Below, one piece after another: positions 1-7,252 of a DNA stretch of 9,231 nt. The notes under the pieces were generated by a model, which saw only the letters and a list, made by a program, of their open reading frames with translations, was not told the origin of the DNA and did no database searches. The DNA comes from Paraprevotella sp. (GTDB taxonomy: Bacteria > Bacteroidota > Bacteroidia > Bacteroidales > Bacteroidaceae). The stretch lies in the NCBI GenBank assembly GCA_017425765.1, contig JAFOXE010000130.1, forward strand, positions 1 through 9,231, in the 5' to 3' direction. The position numbers and the translations under genes are program-made. Each line of letters starts with the position of its first letter. Positions within the stretch are counted from its first letter, which is position 1.

Positions 1-1
1 G

Positions 2-2368
2 TTTGCGAGTGCACAAGGCCAAAACAAAACGGGATATCCTATATCTCCCGTTAATTTTACCGCAGTAAAGGTAGCTCCTAGTAGCTTTTGGGGACAACGT
101 ATAGAGGCATCTCGTAAGGTTACGGTGCCTTTGGCTTTTCAAAAATGTGAAGAAGAGGGGCGTTACGAAAACTTCGTGAAGGCAGCAAATCCTAGTGATG
201 ACTACAAAGTAGGGGGCTTTTCTTTTGACGATACAGACGTATACAAAACCATAGAGGGAGCAAGCTATTTGTTGCAAACTTATCCTGATAAGAGGATGGT
301 GCAATATATAGACAGTGTGCTTAACATTGTGGCCGGAGCACAGGAACCTGATGGTTATTTGTATACAGCTCGTACCATGAATCCCAAGCATCCGCACAAT
401 TGGGCCGGCAATAAGCGTTGGGTAAAGGTGGAAGATCTGAGCCACGAATTCTATAATTTAGGTCACATGGTAGAGGGTGCCATTGCCCACTATCAAGCCA
501 CCGGAAGCAAAAAGTTTTTAAACATTGCCATGAAATATGCTGATTGTGTACATCGTAACATCGGTGTCAACGAGGGACAGCATTGCGTGGTACCCGGACA
601 TCAGATTGCTGAGATGGCCTTGGCCAAACTATATACCATAACGGGAGAGCAACGCTACTTAGACCAAGCTAAGTTTTTCTTGGATATGCGCGGAAAAACG
701 GAACGACGCGATGCGTACAGTCAGGCGCATAAACCGGTGACAGAACAAGACGAAGCTGTGGGGCATGCCGTTAGAGCAGGATATATGTATACCGGAATGG
801 CCGATGTGGCTGCATTGACCGGAGATTCTGCTTATATTGAGGCCATCGGTAAAATATGGGAAAATATAGTGGGTAAGAAGTATTACATCACCGGAGGAGT
901 GGGTGCAACTGCAAATGGCGAAGCCTTTGGCGCGAACTACGAACTGCCCAACATGAGTGCATATTGCGAAACGTGTGCTGCGATTGCTCAGGTTTACTTA
1001 AACTATCGTTTGTTCTTATTGCACGGTGATGCCAAATATTATGATTGCCTCGAACGTACGCTCTACAACGGCGTTATTAGCGGTGTGAGCATCGACGGAG
1101 GAGCGTTCTACTATCCTAATCCTTTGGAGAGCTTAGGTCAGCATCAGCGTCAACCATGGTTTGGATGTGCTTGCTGCCCGAGCAACGTGAGTCGATTTAT
1201 TCCATCCTTGCCTGGTTATGTGTATGCCGTAAAGGACAATGCCGTGTATGTGAACTTGTTTGCCGGAAATACTGCAGAACTGACTGTAAAAGGCAAGAAG
1301 GTGGTGTTGGAACAAAGAACCTCTTATCCGTGGGATGGCTCCGTGGCTATTCAGGTAAAACGTGCTCCGAGAAGTGAGATGGAATTGCGCATACGTATCC
1401 CGGGCTGGGTACACAATGAAGTGGTTCCAAGTGATTTGTACAAGTATGCCGACGGCATTAAACCCAAATACGCAGTTCGTGTGAATGGAGAAGAAACTAC
1501 GGCCGACTTAAAGAATGGCTACTTCTGTATTGCACGTACTTGGAGAAAGGGAGATAAAGTGGAACTTGATTTTGACATGCCGGTTCGCATCGTAAAGGCT
1601 CATGATAAGGTTGTAGCTGATAGAGGACGTATTGCCGTAGAGCGAGGTCCCTTGGTGTATTGTGCCGAATGGCCTGATAATGACTTCAAAGTGCAGAACG
1701 TGTTAATGAATAAAACACCGCAGTTTACAGTTAAGGAAGCGCCTTCTTCTTTGCCGGCCATCGGCATCAAAGCTATTGAGGTTCCGGCACAGGTGTTGAA
1801 CTATGATGCACAAGGTTTTTTGCAAACGCGTTCGGTTGGCCTTACACTAATTCCTTACTTTGCGTGGGCGCACCGTGGTAACGGTAATATGTTGGTTTGG
1901 CTTCCACAAAGTTTGTCCGCCGCCTCGCCCGGAAAACTCCCCACTTTAGCGAGCGAAAGTCGTGTTTCTGCTAGTGTGAAGAGTGCATCAGTGTCTTCTG
2001 TTATCGACGGTTTGGTGCCGGCTGATGGTGATGACCGCAGCATTCCTTACGTGCATTGGTGGCCGAAGAAGGACAGCAAAGAATGGATTGTTTATGATTT
2101 CAAGGCACCGGCACGAGTACAAAGTTGTACGGTATATTGGTTTGATGATGCTCCGTGGGGCGGATGTCGTGTTCCCGACAATTGGGTAATTCTATATAAG
2201 GATGCATCCGGCAATTGGATTCCCGTGAAGAATGTTGATGGATATGGTGTGCTAAAAGGTGTTGGCAATACGGTGAACTTTGATGCAGTGGAAACCTCGG
2301 CACTCAAGTTGGAGTTTCAAATGTCAAAGGATAATTCCTGCGGTGTGTTTGAGTGGGAAGTGAAGTAG
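2..2368 (+). CDS. GH127 beta-L-arabinofuranosidase with C-terminal F5/8 domain, 5' truncated
   Basis: Probably an exported retaining glycosidase that removes beta-L-arabinofuranose from plant-type glycans. The frame is open to base 2, so the true start lies left of the window; a GTG at 125 is internal, because the family's N-terminal motif (PVNFTAVKV...FWGQRIEASRKVT) is encoded upstream of it. The first visible residues, FASAQGQ, look like the end of a type I signal peptide (ASA|Q). In the 788 visible residues the DUF1680/GH127 barrel covers about 15-600. Comparison with the characterised enzyme HypBA1 places acid/base Glu at 307 (NGEAFG), zinc ligands Glu323 and Cys325 (YCETC), and the Cys pair 391-392 (CACCP), of which the first would be the nucleophile; the 16-residue spacing from Glu307 to Glu323 matches HypBA1 Glu322/Glu338. 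Residues about 650-788 resemble an F5/8 type C carbohydrate-binding domain. GH146 is a related alternative, but the N-terminus is GH127-like. The exact substrate is unknown. Confidence 0.92.
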   Translation, partial: FASAQGQNKTGYPISPVNFTAVKVAPSSFWGQRIEASRKVTVPLAFQKCEEEGRYENFVKAANPSDDYKVGGFSFDDTDVYKTIEGASYLLQTYPDKRMVQYIDSVLNIVAGAQEPDGYLYTARTMNPKHPHNWAGNKRWVKVEDLSHEFYNLGHMVEGAIAHYQATGSKKFLNIAMKYADCVHRNIGVNEGQHCVVPGHQIAEMALAKLYTITGEQRYLDQAKFFLDMRGKTERRDAYSQAHKPVTEQDEAVGHAVRAGYMYTGMADVAALTGDSAYIEAIGKIWENIVGKKYYITGGVGATANGEAFGANYELPNMSAYCETCAAIAQVYLNYRLFLLHGDAKYYDCLERTLYNGVISGVSIDGGAFYYPNPLESLGQHQRQPWFGCACCPSNVSRFIPSLPGYVYAVKDNAVYVNLFAGNTAELTVKGKKVVLEQRTSYPWDGSVAIQVKRAPRSEMELRIRIPGWVHNEVVPSDLYKYADGIKPKYAVRVNGEETTADLKNGYFCIARTWRKGDKVELDFDMPVRIVKAHDKVVADRGRIAVERGPLVYCAEWPDNDFKVQNVLMNKTPQFTVKEAPSSLPAIGIKAIEVPAQVLNYDAQGFLQTRSVGLTLIPYFAWAHRGNGNMLVWLPQSLSAASPGKLPTLASESRVSASVKSASVSSVIDGLVPADGDDRSIPYVHWWPKKDSKEWIVYDFKAPARVQSCTVYWFDDAPWGGCRVPDNWVILYKDASGNWIPVKNVDGYGVLKGVGNTVNFDAVETSALKLEFQMSKDNSCGVFEWEVK

Positions 2369-2405
2369 AATGTTGGTGGGATAGAAAAACTTTTTACAAA
2401 TAAAA

Positions 2406-2442
2406 GAAGACGGGGGTGTTGCAATGCGTACATCCCCGTCTT
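2406..2442. terminator. Bidirectional intrinsic terminator between convergent genes
   Basis: An 11-bp stem (2408-2418 with 2431-2441, one G-T pair) can be extended by A2407-T2442 and closes over a roughly 12-nt loop. The arms are GC-rich (ACGGGG/CCCCGT). On the plus strand it is followed by a T-rich run (TTTATTGTT); on the minus strand it is followed by the complement of an A-rich stretch at 2386-2407, also T-rich. It sits 37 bases after the GH127 stop and 5 bases beyond the stop of the leftward MG2 gene, so it can serve both. Intrinsic activity is inferred from structure only. Confidence 0.8.
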
Positions 2443-2447
2443 TATTG

Positions 2448-5300
2448 TTATCGACTTTCCGGATGGCTGGTGCCGGTAAGCGGTTTGTTCTTAAAACTCC
2501 ATCCTTCGGCGCTTACACTGATTCGTGTGGTTTTCGCGTTGTTGTATAAAGTAATTTCTGCCTCGCCATTCTCGTTCAGCTTTACGTTCGGATTCCAATA
2601 CAGCGTACGTCGGTAATCTTGGGTGTCGGGCAAAGGTTTTGTACTATAATTGGGATGATAGAAATCTTCGCATACGGCAAACCCCGGTAGTACGTAGCGA
2701 CGGTCGCGATAGGTTATTCGTTTCCCTTCGTTCGGAACGCGACGTAAGTCTATGATAACCTCCGGCTGGTTGGCGCCCTCGTACTTTTCACTACCCTCCA
2801 TACGCGGACAATAGTCGGTGTAGACATATACTTTGTCCAAATGATACAACTTGTTGTATTGGTCCTTTGCATAGGGGCTCATGTTGGCCGAACTATTGCG
2901 TCCATCCATTCTGATTTCCAGTTTGTAAGCTCGATAATCGTTCATGTCGCCTATATAAGCACGAGCTACATCCGTGGAAAATCTGTTGCGCCCAATGAAT
3001 TTACCTGTATTCAATCCTAGGTCGCAGGTGCGGTTGAAAGCTTCGTAGGCATCCAGAACAAAAGCCGGTTTAAGGTGAAGAAAACTGCGTTTCCCTCCTC
3101 GCCGTGCCGAGATGGTTACGGCCGATAACATACGTTCACCCTCGGCGGCGGTGTATTTCAGTGGACTTCCTTCGGGGATGGGAGGTAGGCTCTGCTGGTA
3201 GTAAGAATATGGTTTCGGGAAGTTGGGATATATGGGATTTAGCTTTACATAGAAGTCGGGATAGCTTTCCTCATCGCCGCTTACCCATTTATAGGGCTTC
3301 TCCTTTTTACTCAGTTTTGTAGTATCCTTTGCTGTTAGGAAGAACACGCATATATCCTCAAAAAGAGGGGCTTGTATGGTAAAGGTGCCTTTGTTGGTCA
3401 TCATATCGCCTACTACTCCGGGACTTCCGGGTTGCACGAATTCGGCATGCACCGTAACGTCTTTTTTCAAGTTGCTCTCCTTTTCATGAAAACGACCGTG
3501 TGGATTCGTGGTGCGGTCGGCGTTGGTGTTTGATTCGCGCATGGATTGTGTGAGTTCGTTAAAATCACCATATTCGGTCTTGTCCATGTTCACTGCGTCG
3601 GTCGATTCTTCTTGAGAATCTTGATTGTCCGTTGTCGTCTCAATAAAATCTGGTTCTGCCGTTCTTAGGTCGTCCTCTTCTTGTATGGCCGTATAGTTTT
3701 GTACCGAGCCTTGCAGATATTGAGTTTTCTCGTAGGGATGTTTTAGAACAAAGGCATTTGGCGTGGCCATGGTTTGCCAACTGAATCTACGCCATCCTTG
3801 CACCATCATTAGAAGGTCCAGGTGCAATCGGTGCGTTTCATCGTTAGCTTCAAAGTAATATTTGGGCTGTTCTACGAAGCCCTTGATTTCGCTGGATAAT
3901 AACATCTCGGTCAGAATGTTTCCATCGTCGTAGATGTATTCGGTGGTCACTGCATCTTGTACCGCAATGGATACAATGCCTCCACAGGCTTGTTGGGGCT
4001 TCTTTATTTTCAGTTCGATGGCCTCAAAAGGTGCGTAGCTTTCTTTAATTCCTTCAAATTCAAGTTGATTGTCGCCAAAATTATTATGCTTGACAAAGCA
4101 TAGACGGTCGGCATAAACACGTCCATCTTGGTTGAACACGGTAAACTGATTTACACCAATGGGTAGTGAATCAAGCGGGATTTTTACAACTTGTTCTTGT
4201 CCGTTTTGCGTATCAAGAGTGTGAAATTGCTGCAATATGCCTTGATGCATGATGGTGAGTCCGATTTGTTCTGTGGTTGCTGTGCCTGTAGCTTGAACAT
4301 GGGCCGTAATGGAAGTGCTATCTTGTTGCAAACGTAATGCGCATCCGTTTTCTAGTGATTCGGGAAGTTTTTGTTTTGCGGCCACGGTTTCGTTACGAAA
4401 CTCTGCTGTATATTTTTCGTTCGGAGTACATGTAAAAGTTAGTTTCCCGCGGCCTCTATGCTCGGTTTTCGCTTCGGCTACAATCTTGTCCGATGAGTCG
4501 GTTATGTATACAGTACCTTCTAAATGTTTGCCCTCGTCGTTGTTCACTTCAAATGCTATACATGTTTGTGTACCGGCCACTATATTTCCACCTTCCGGGA
4601 AGAGTGTCAGCACAGCATTTTCAGCCTTTTCCTCTTGTTTGAAGTAACGGGCTAAGGGGCGCAAGGTCATGTCGTGCACATAATCGCCCGGTGCGGTTGG
4701 TTTGTCGTACACCGGGAATACCCGCGAATAGAGTTTGTCGTAGTCGCGATAATAGTCCTTGGCCATCTTCTTGTTGAAAAACCATTCCTCGGCATATTCG
4801 GTGTGCGGGTGTTCGTATTCACCCCAATTCAGCATCCAACGGGTGTAGGCACGCAATTCGTAGTATCCGCCGTACAAACTATCCAACAAAACAAAAGCCC
4901 CATTTCCCATGCCCTGCTTCAAACGGATGTTTTGACGTTGAACTAGAAAGCCGTCTTGATTCAGCAACTCTACATAAAGTAGTTCGCTCAGTCGCGATAC
5001 AGTTCTTGTATCGGTACGTGTTACGTAAGCTTTGAACCAAATGGTGTCGCCCAGGAAATAGCAACTGTTGTCCATGTGTATGAACACCTTTTCTTGTGGT
5101 ATGCTGCGTCCAAACTTGTCCAAACGGTTTACCCAATGCTGCAAAGTGTGAGCTTGTGAATCAGCATTTCCTTTTGTAGCCTCTTGAGCATATAGCGTCC
5201 AATTTGTAAAACAAAAGATGCTCAGAAATAGGAATAAACAGAATGTATTCAACGTGATAAACTTATGCTCTGTAGGCAAGTTTAATTTAGGATGATTCAT
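2448..5300 (-). CDS. Exported MG2-domain protein with degenerate TonB-plug-like C-terminus
   Basis: 950 residues, function not known. Residues 1-12 are polar, 13-38 hydrophobic, ending LYA|Q, a type I signal peptide, so the protein should reach the periplasm or outer membrane. The next Met is at residue 76, beyond the signal peptide, which supports this start. Residues about 58-165 look like an MG2 domain (KVFIHMDNSCYFLGDTIWFKAY, then GGYYELRAYTRWM). Residues about 228-300 (LTLFPEGGNIVAGT) and 410-455 look like further beta-sandwich macroglobulin domains. Residues 540-610 form an acidic, Ser/Thr/Asn-rich stretch, probably a flexible linker. Residues about 725-855 recall the plug domain seen in related Bacteroidetes proteins (LDKVYVYTDY...PEVIIDLRRVP), but no beta-barrel follows; a last sandwich-like strand set lies at 895-935 (YWNPNVKLNENGEAEITL). 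No thioester motif (CGEQ) is visible, so it is not a protease-trapping macroglobulin. It is transcribed alone, divergent from the mutase gene. Confidence 0.85.
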   Translation of the reverse strand: MNHPKLNLPTEHKFITLNTFCLFLFLSIFCFTNWTLYAQEATKGNADSQAHTLQHWVNRLDKFGRSIPQEKVFIHMDNSCYFLGDTIWFKAYVTRTDTRTVSRLSELLYVELLNQDGFLVQRQNIRLKQGMGNGAFVLLDSLYGGYYELRAYTRWMLNWGEYEHPHTEYAEEWFFNKKMAKDYYRDYDKLYSRVFPVYDKPTAPGDYVHDMTLRPLARYFKQEEKAENAVLTLFPEGGNIVAGTQTCIAFEVNNDEGKHLEGTVYITDSSDKIVAEAKTEHRGRGKLTFTCTPNEKYTAEFRNETVAAKQKLPESLENGCALRLQQDSTSITAHVQATGTATTEQIGLTIMHQGILQQFHTLDTQNGQEQVVKIPLDSLPIGVNQFTVFNQDGRVYADRLCFVKHNNFGDNQLEFEGIKESYAPFEAIELKIKKPQQACGGIVSIAVQDAVTTEYIYDDGNILTEMLLSSEIKGFVEQPKYYFEANDETHRLHLDLLMMVQGWRRFSWQTMATPNAFVLKHPYEKTQYLQGSVQNYTAIQEEDDLRTAEPDFIETTTDNQDSQEESTDAVNMDKTEYGDFNELTQSMRESNTNADRTTNPHGRFHEKESNLKKDVTVHAEFVQPGSPGVVGDMMTNKGTFTIQAPLFEDICVFFLTAKDTTKLSKKEKPYKWVSGDEESYPDFYVKLNPIYPNFPKPYSYYQQSLPPIPEGSPLKYTAAEGERMLSAVTISARRGGKRSFLHLKPAFVLDAYEAFNRTCDLGLNTGKFIGRNRFSTDVARAYIGDMNDYRAYKLEIRMDGRNSSANMSPYAKDQYNKLYHLDKVYVYTDYCPRMEGSEKYEGANQPEVIIDLRRVPNEGKRITYRDRRYVLPGFAVCEDFYHPNYSTKPLPDTQDYRRTLYWNPNVKLNENGEAEITLYNNAKTTRISVSAEGWSFKNKPLTGTSHPESR

Positions 5301-5341
5301 TTTTTGAATGTAATGTTTTGTGTGGAATAATGCTCTATGTG

Positions 5342-5349
5342 CAAAGATA
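5342..5349 (-). promoter_or_regulatory. Candidate -7 promoter element for the MG2-domain gene
   Basis: On the minus strand the bases read TATCTTTG, a full match to the Bacteroidetes -7 consensus TAnnTTTG. Transcription would begin near 5335, giving a leader of about 35 bases. No TTTG lies 19-20 bases upstream; the nearest TTTG (5361-5364 on this strand) is only 11 bases away, so the -33 box is weak or absent. This is a consensus match, not a mapped start. Confidence 0.45.
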
Positions 5350-5386
5350 AGGATTTAGACCAAAGGTTTAGTATATCTGCTTCCTT

Positions 5387-5564
5387 TTTTTGGCAGATGC
5401 AGACGAAGTGTTTTTGTTTGCATACATGCACATCTGTGCCAAAAACACATGAGCATCTCGCGACATCGAGGTGTACGCCTCGTTGCGTCGACATGCTCGT
5501 GTAGTATACCTTCACCCGTGCGTGTCTTTTTAAGGGCATTTTGACGACGGTGTGCGAGCACGAG
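5387..5564. repeat. Nested inverted-repeat block, possible dispersed repeat or structured RNA
   Basis: Three dyads can be read. (a) 5387-5399 pairs with 5431-5445: nine bases TTTTTGGCA with TGCCAAAAA plus GATG with CATC, with a two-base bulge at 5435-5436. (b) A 56-base dyad at 5447-5502, centred between 5474 and 5475, has outer 10-bp arms (5447-5456 with 5493-5502, one G-T pair), a 16-base near-palindrome at its centre (5467-5482, one G-T pair), and about five more pairs between. (c) CTCGTG at 5496-5501 is complementary to CACGAG at 5559-5564, with CACCCGT/ACGGTG nested inside. The composition is more GC-rich than the AT-rich flanks. It could be a dispersed repeat, a structured RNA or a protein-binding site. 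The role is unknown. Confidence 0.55.
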
Positions 5565-5606
5565 AAGAAAATAAGTTGATAGATATAAAGTTTTTTTTAT
5601 TTCCAC

Positions 5607-5636
5607 TTGCTGCAGAATAGGATTTTATTAAATTTG
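5607..5636 (+). promoter_or_regulatory. Bacteroidetes-type promoter for the mutase gene
   Basis: A -7 element TAAATTTG at 5629-5636 matches TAnnTTTG exactly. A TTG at 5607-5609 lies at the position of the -33 box, with 19 bases between 5610 and 5628. Transcription would start near 5643, leaving an untranslated leader of about 110 bases before the ATG at 5754. Both elements with correct spacing make this the best promoter candidate of the window. Confidence 0.6.
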
Positions 5637-5753
5637 CACAATCCCAATGTGCGCATACACGCTAGTGAAGATTATGTTCTTCTGTCGTATCTACGGGAAG
5701 CGGGAGGGACTCTTGTGAGCGAACGTAATATTAACAAAACATCAATATAAATT

Positions 5754-7142
5754 ATGACCTTAATCAAATCAATTTCCGGAATTCGCGGAACCATCGGTGG
5801 CAAGGCCGGCGATACTCTTAATCCGCTTGACATTGTTAAGTTTACTTCTGCTTATGCTACTTTGATTCGCAAGACCACCAAGGTGCAAAGCAACAAGATT
5901 GTGGTAGGACGTGATGCACGTATTTCAGGCGAGATGGTGAAGAACGTAGTGTGTGGTACGCTCATGGGTATGGGCTTTGATGTGGTAAACATTGGTTTGG
6001 CTTCTACTCCGACTACAGAAATTGCCGTGACAATGGAAGGCGCCTGCGGTGGTATTATCTTAACAGCATCGCACAATCCACGCATGTGGAATGCGTTGAA
6101 ACTTTTGAACGAAAAGGGCGAGTTCTTGAATGCTGCCGAGGGTCAAGAGGTATTGCGCATTGCAGAGGCTGAAGACTTTGAGTACGCTGATGTGGATCAC
6201 CTTGGTAAGTATACAGAAAACGACACTTACGACCAAAAACACATCGATATGGTGAAGAACTTGGAACTTGTAGATGTAGAAGCGATTCGCAAGGCCGGTT
6301 TCAAGGTGGCTATCGACTGTGTGAACTCAGTGGGTGGCATCATTTTACCTAAGTTGCTTGAGCAATTGGGCGTGGCAAAGGTTACAGGTTTGTTTACTGA
6401 GGCTACGGGTGATTTTCAGCACAACCCCGAACCCTTGGAACAAAACTTGGTAGATATCAAGGCATTGATGCAGAAGGGCGAACACGATATTGCCTTTGTG
6501 GTAGACCCAGACGTGGACCGCTTGGCAATGTTCTGCGAAGACGGAACTATGTATGGCGAAGAATACACTTTGGTAACCGTGGCCGACTACATCTTGCAAC
6601 ATACACCGGGTAACACCGTTTCTAATCTCAGCTCAACTCGTGCATTGCGCGATGTAACTCGTAAGTACGGTTGCGAATACAACGCATCGGCTGTAGGTGA
6701 GGTTAACGTGGTAACTAAGATGAAGGATACTCAAGCCGTAATTGGTGGTGAGGGTAATGGTGGCGTTATTTATCCTGCAGCGCACAACGGTCGCGATGCT
6801 TTGGTAGGTATCGCTCTTGTGCTTACCTATTTGGCTAAGAAGGGTATGAAGACCAGTGAACTACGTGCAACATATCCTCCATATTGCATCGCCAAGAATC
6901 GTATTGACCTGACACCAGATACCGATGTGGATGCAATCCTAGCCAAGGTTAAGGAAATGTATTCATCTGAGGAGGTTAATGATATTGATGGCGTAAAGAT
7001 TGACTTCCCCGACAAGTGGGTACACTTGCGTAAGAGTAACACCGAACCCATCATCCGCGTATACTCAGAGGCCGCTACTATGGAGGCCGCCGACGAGATA
7101 GGCAAACAGATTATGGACGTGGTTTATAGCTTTGCCAAGTAA
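5754..7142 (+). CDS. glmM: Phosphoglucosamine mutase (GlmM-type phosphohexomutase)
   Basis: Cytoplasmic enzyme of the alpha-D-phosphohexomutase family, expected to interconvert glucosamine-6-phosphate and glucosamine-1-phosphate on the route to UDP-GlcNAc for peptidoglycan and other glycans. All four family signatures are present in the 462 residues: the phosphoserine loop TASHNP at 104-109 (Ser106), the metal-binding loop DPDVDR at 251-256, the sugar-binding loop GEGNGG at 332-337, and the C-terminal phosphate-binding loop RKSNTEPIIRV at 426-436. The N-terminus MTLIKSISGIRG is typical of the Bacteroidetes form, which fixes the start; no Shine-Dalgarno is seen, only an A-rich leader, as is usual in this phylum. 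The length is normal for the family. Phosphomannomutase or phosphoglucomutase activity cannot be excluded from sequence. It lies between its own promoter and a strong terminator, so it is probably monocistronic. Confidence 0.92.
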   Translation: MTLIKSISGIRGTIGGKAGDTLNPLDIVKFTSAYATLIRKTTKVQSNKIVVGRDARISGEMVKNVVCGTLMGMGFDVVNIGLASTPTTEIAVTMEGACGGIILTASHNPRMWNALKLLNEKGEFLNAAEGQEVLRIAEAEDFEYADVDHLGKYTENDTYDQKHIDMVKNLELVDVEAIRKAGFKVAIDCVNSVGGIILPKLLEQLGVAKVTGLFTEATGDFQHNPEPLEQNLVDIKALMQKGEHDIAFVVDPDVDRLAMFCEDGTMYGEEYTLVTVADYILQHTPGNTVSNLSSTRALRDVTRKYGCEYNASAVGEVNVVTKMKDTQAVIGGEGNGGVIYPAAHNGRDALVGIALVLTYLAKKGMKTSELRATYPPYCIAKNRIDLTPDTDVDAILAKVKEMYSSEEVNDIDGVKIDFPDKWVHLRKSNTEPIIRVYSEAATMEAADEIGKQIMDVVYSFAK

Positions 7143-7162
7143 TCATATCTAAACCAAAATAT

Positions 7163-7205
7163 AACCGGCTCTGTTCCTATAAGGAGCGGAGCCGGTTCTT
7201 GTTTT
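7163..7205 (+). terminator. Intrinsic terminator of the mutase gene
   Basis: A 16-bp stem with two G-T pairs (7163-7178 with 7182-7197) closes over a three-base loop (ATA). It is GC-rich near the base (CCGGCTC/GAGCCGG) and followed by TTCTTGTTTT. It starts 20 bases after the stop codon, in the usual place for termination of the mutase transcript. The minus strand also has a T-rich flank (the complement of 7151-7162), but no gene is known to need it there. Confidence 0.88.
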
Positions 7206-7229
7206 ACGACATGCTTAATTTTATTTTTA
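7199..7229 (+). promoter_or_regulatory. Candidate promoter for the GH2 gene
   Basis: TTG at 7199-7201 could be a -33 box; 20 bases later TATTTTTA at 7222-7229 matches TAnnTTTG except for the last base. Transcription would start near 7236, about 17 bases before the ATG. The TTG lies inside the T-tract of the preceding terminator. The short leader and the mismatch make this only a tentative call. Confidence 0.33.
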
Positions 7230-7252
7230 ATACTCCTAAATAGAAAAACACC

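Larger units (their letters stand above)
5301..5753. other. Divergent intergenic region without a convincing gene
   Basis: These 453 bases separate the leftward MG2 gene from the rightward mutase gene. They hold the leftward -7 element, a block of inverted repeats at about 5387-5564, the rightward promoter at 5607-5636, and an untranslated leader of about 110 bases (about 5643-5753). Two overlapping minus-strand frames (5297-5539 and 5355-5606, 80 and 83 codons) cross it. They lie over the inverted repeats, overlap each other, have unusual Cys/His/Arg-rich composition and no recognisable domain, so I do not call them genes. Confidence 0.75.

Noticed and set aside
125..127. GTG as the start of the GH127 gene
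   Set aside because: The same frame is open to base 2 and encodes the conserved family N-terminus and a signal peptide end upstream of it.
1133..1414. Minus-strand and shifted plus-strand frames within the GH127 gene (also 1156-1377, 1855-2043, 1983-2189, 2092-2307)
   Set aside because: They lie wholly inside a well-supported coding frame, with no domain sense or start signals.
3104..3322. Plus-strand frames opposite the MG2 gene (also 2416-2616, 4309-4647, 4674-4946) and a minus-strand frame at 4879-5136
   Set aside because: Shadows of the 950-codon gene; the translations are low-sense and have no recognisable domain.
5372..5587. TATATCT (5372-5378) and AGATATA (5581-5587) as terminal inverted repeats of a MITE
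   Set aside because: Only seven AT-rich bases match, similarity stops at once, and no target-site duplication is visible.
5297..5606. Two small minus-strand genes in the divergent region
   Set aside because: They overlap each other and the inverted repeats, one runs into the MG2 start, and the composition is atypical; kept only as a repeat hypothesis.
5643..5753. A glmS-type ribozyme or other known riboswitch in the mutase leader
   Set aside because: No strong stems or recognisable conserved core are visible, and the glmS ribozyme belongs to glmS, not glmM.
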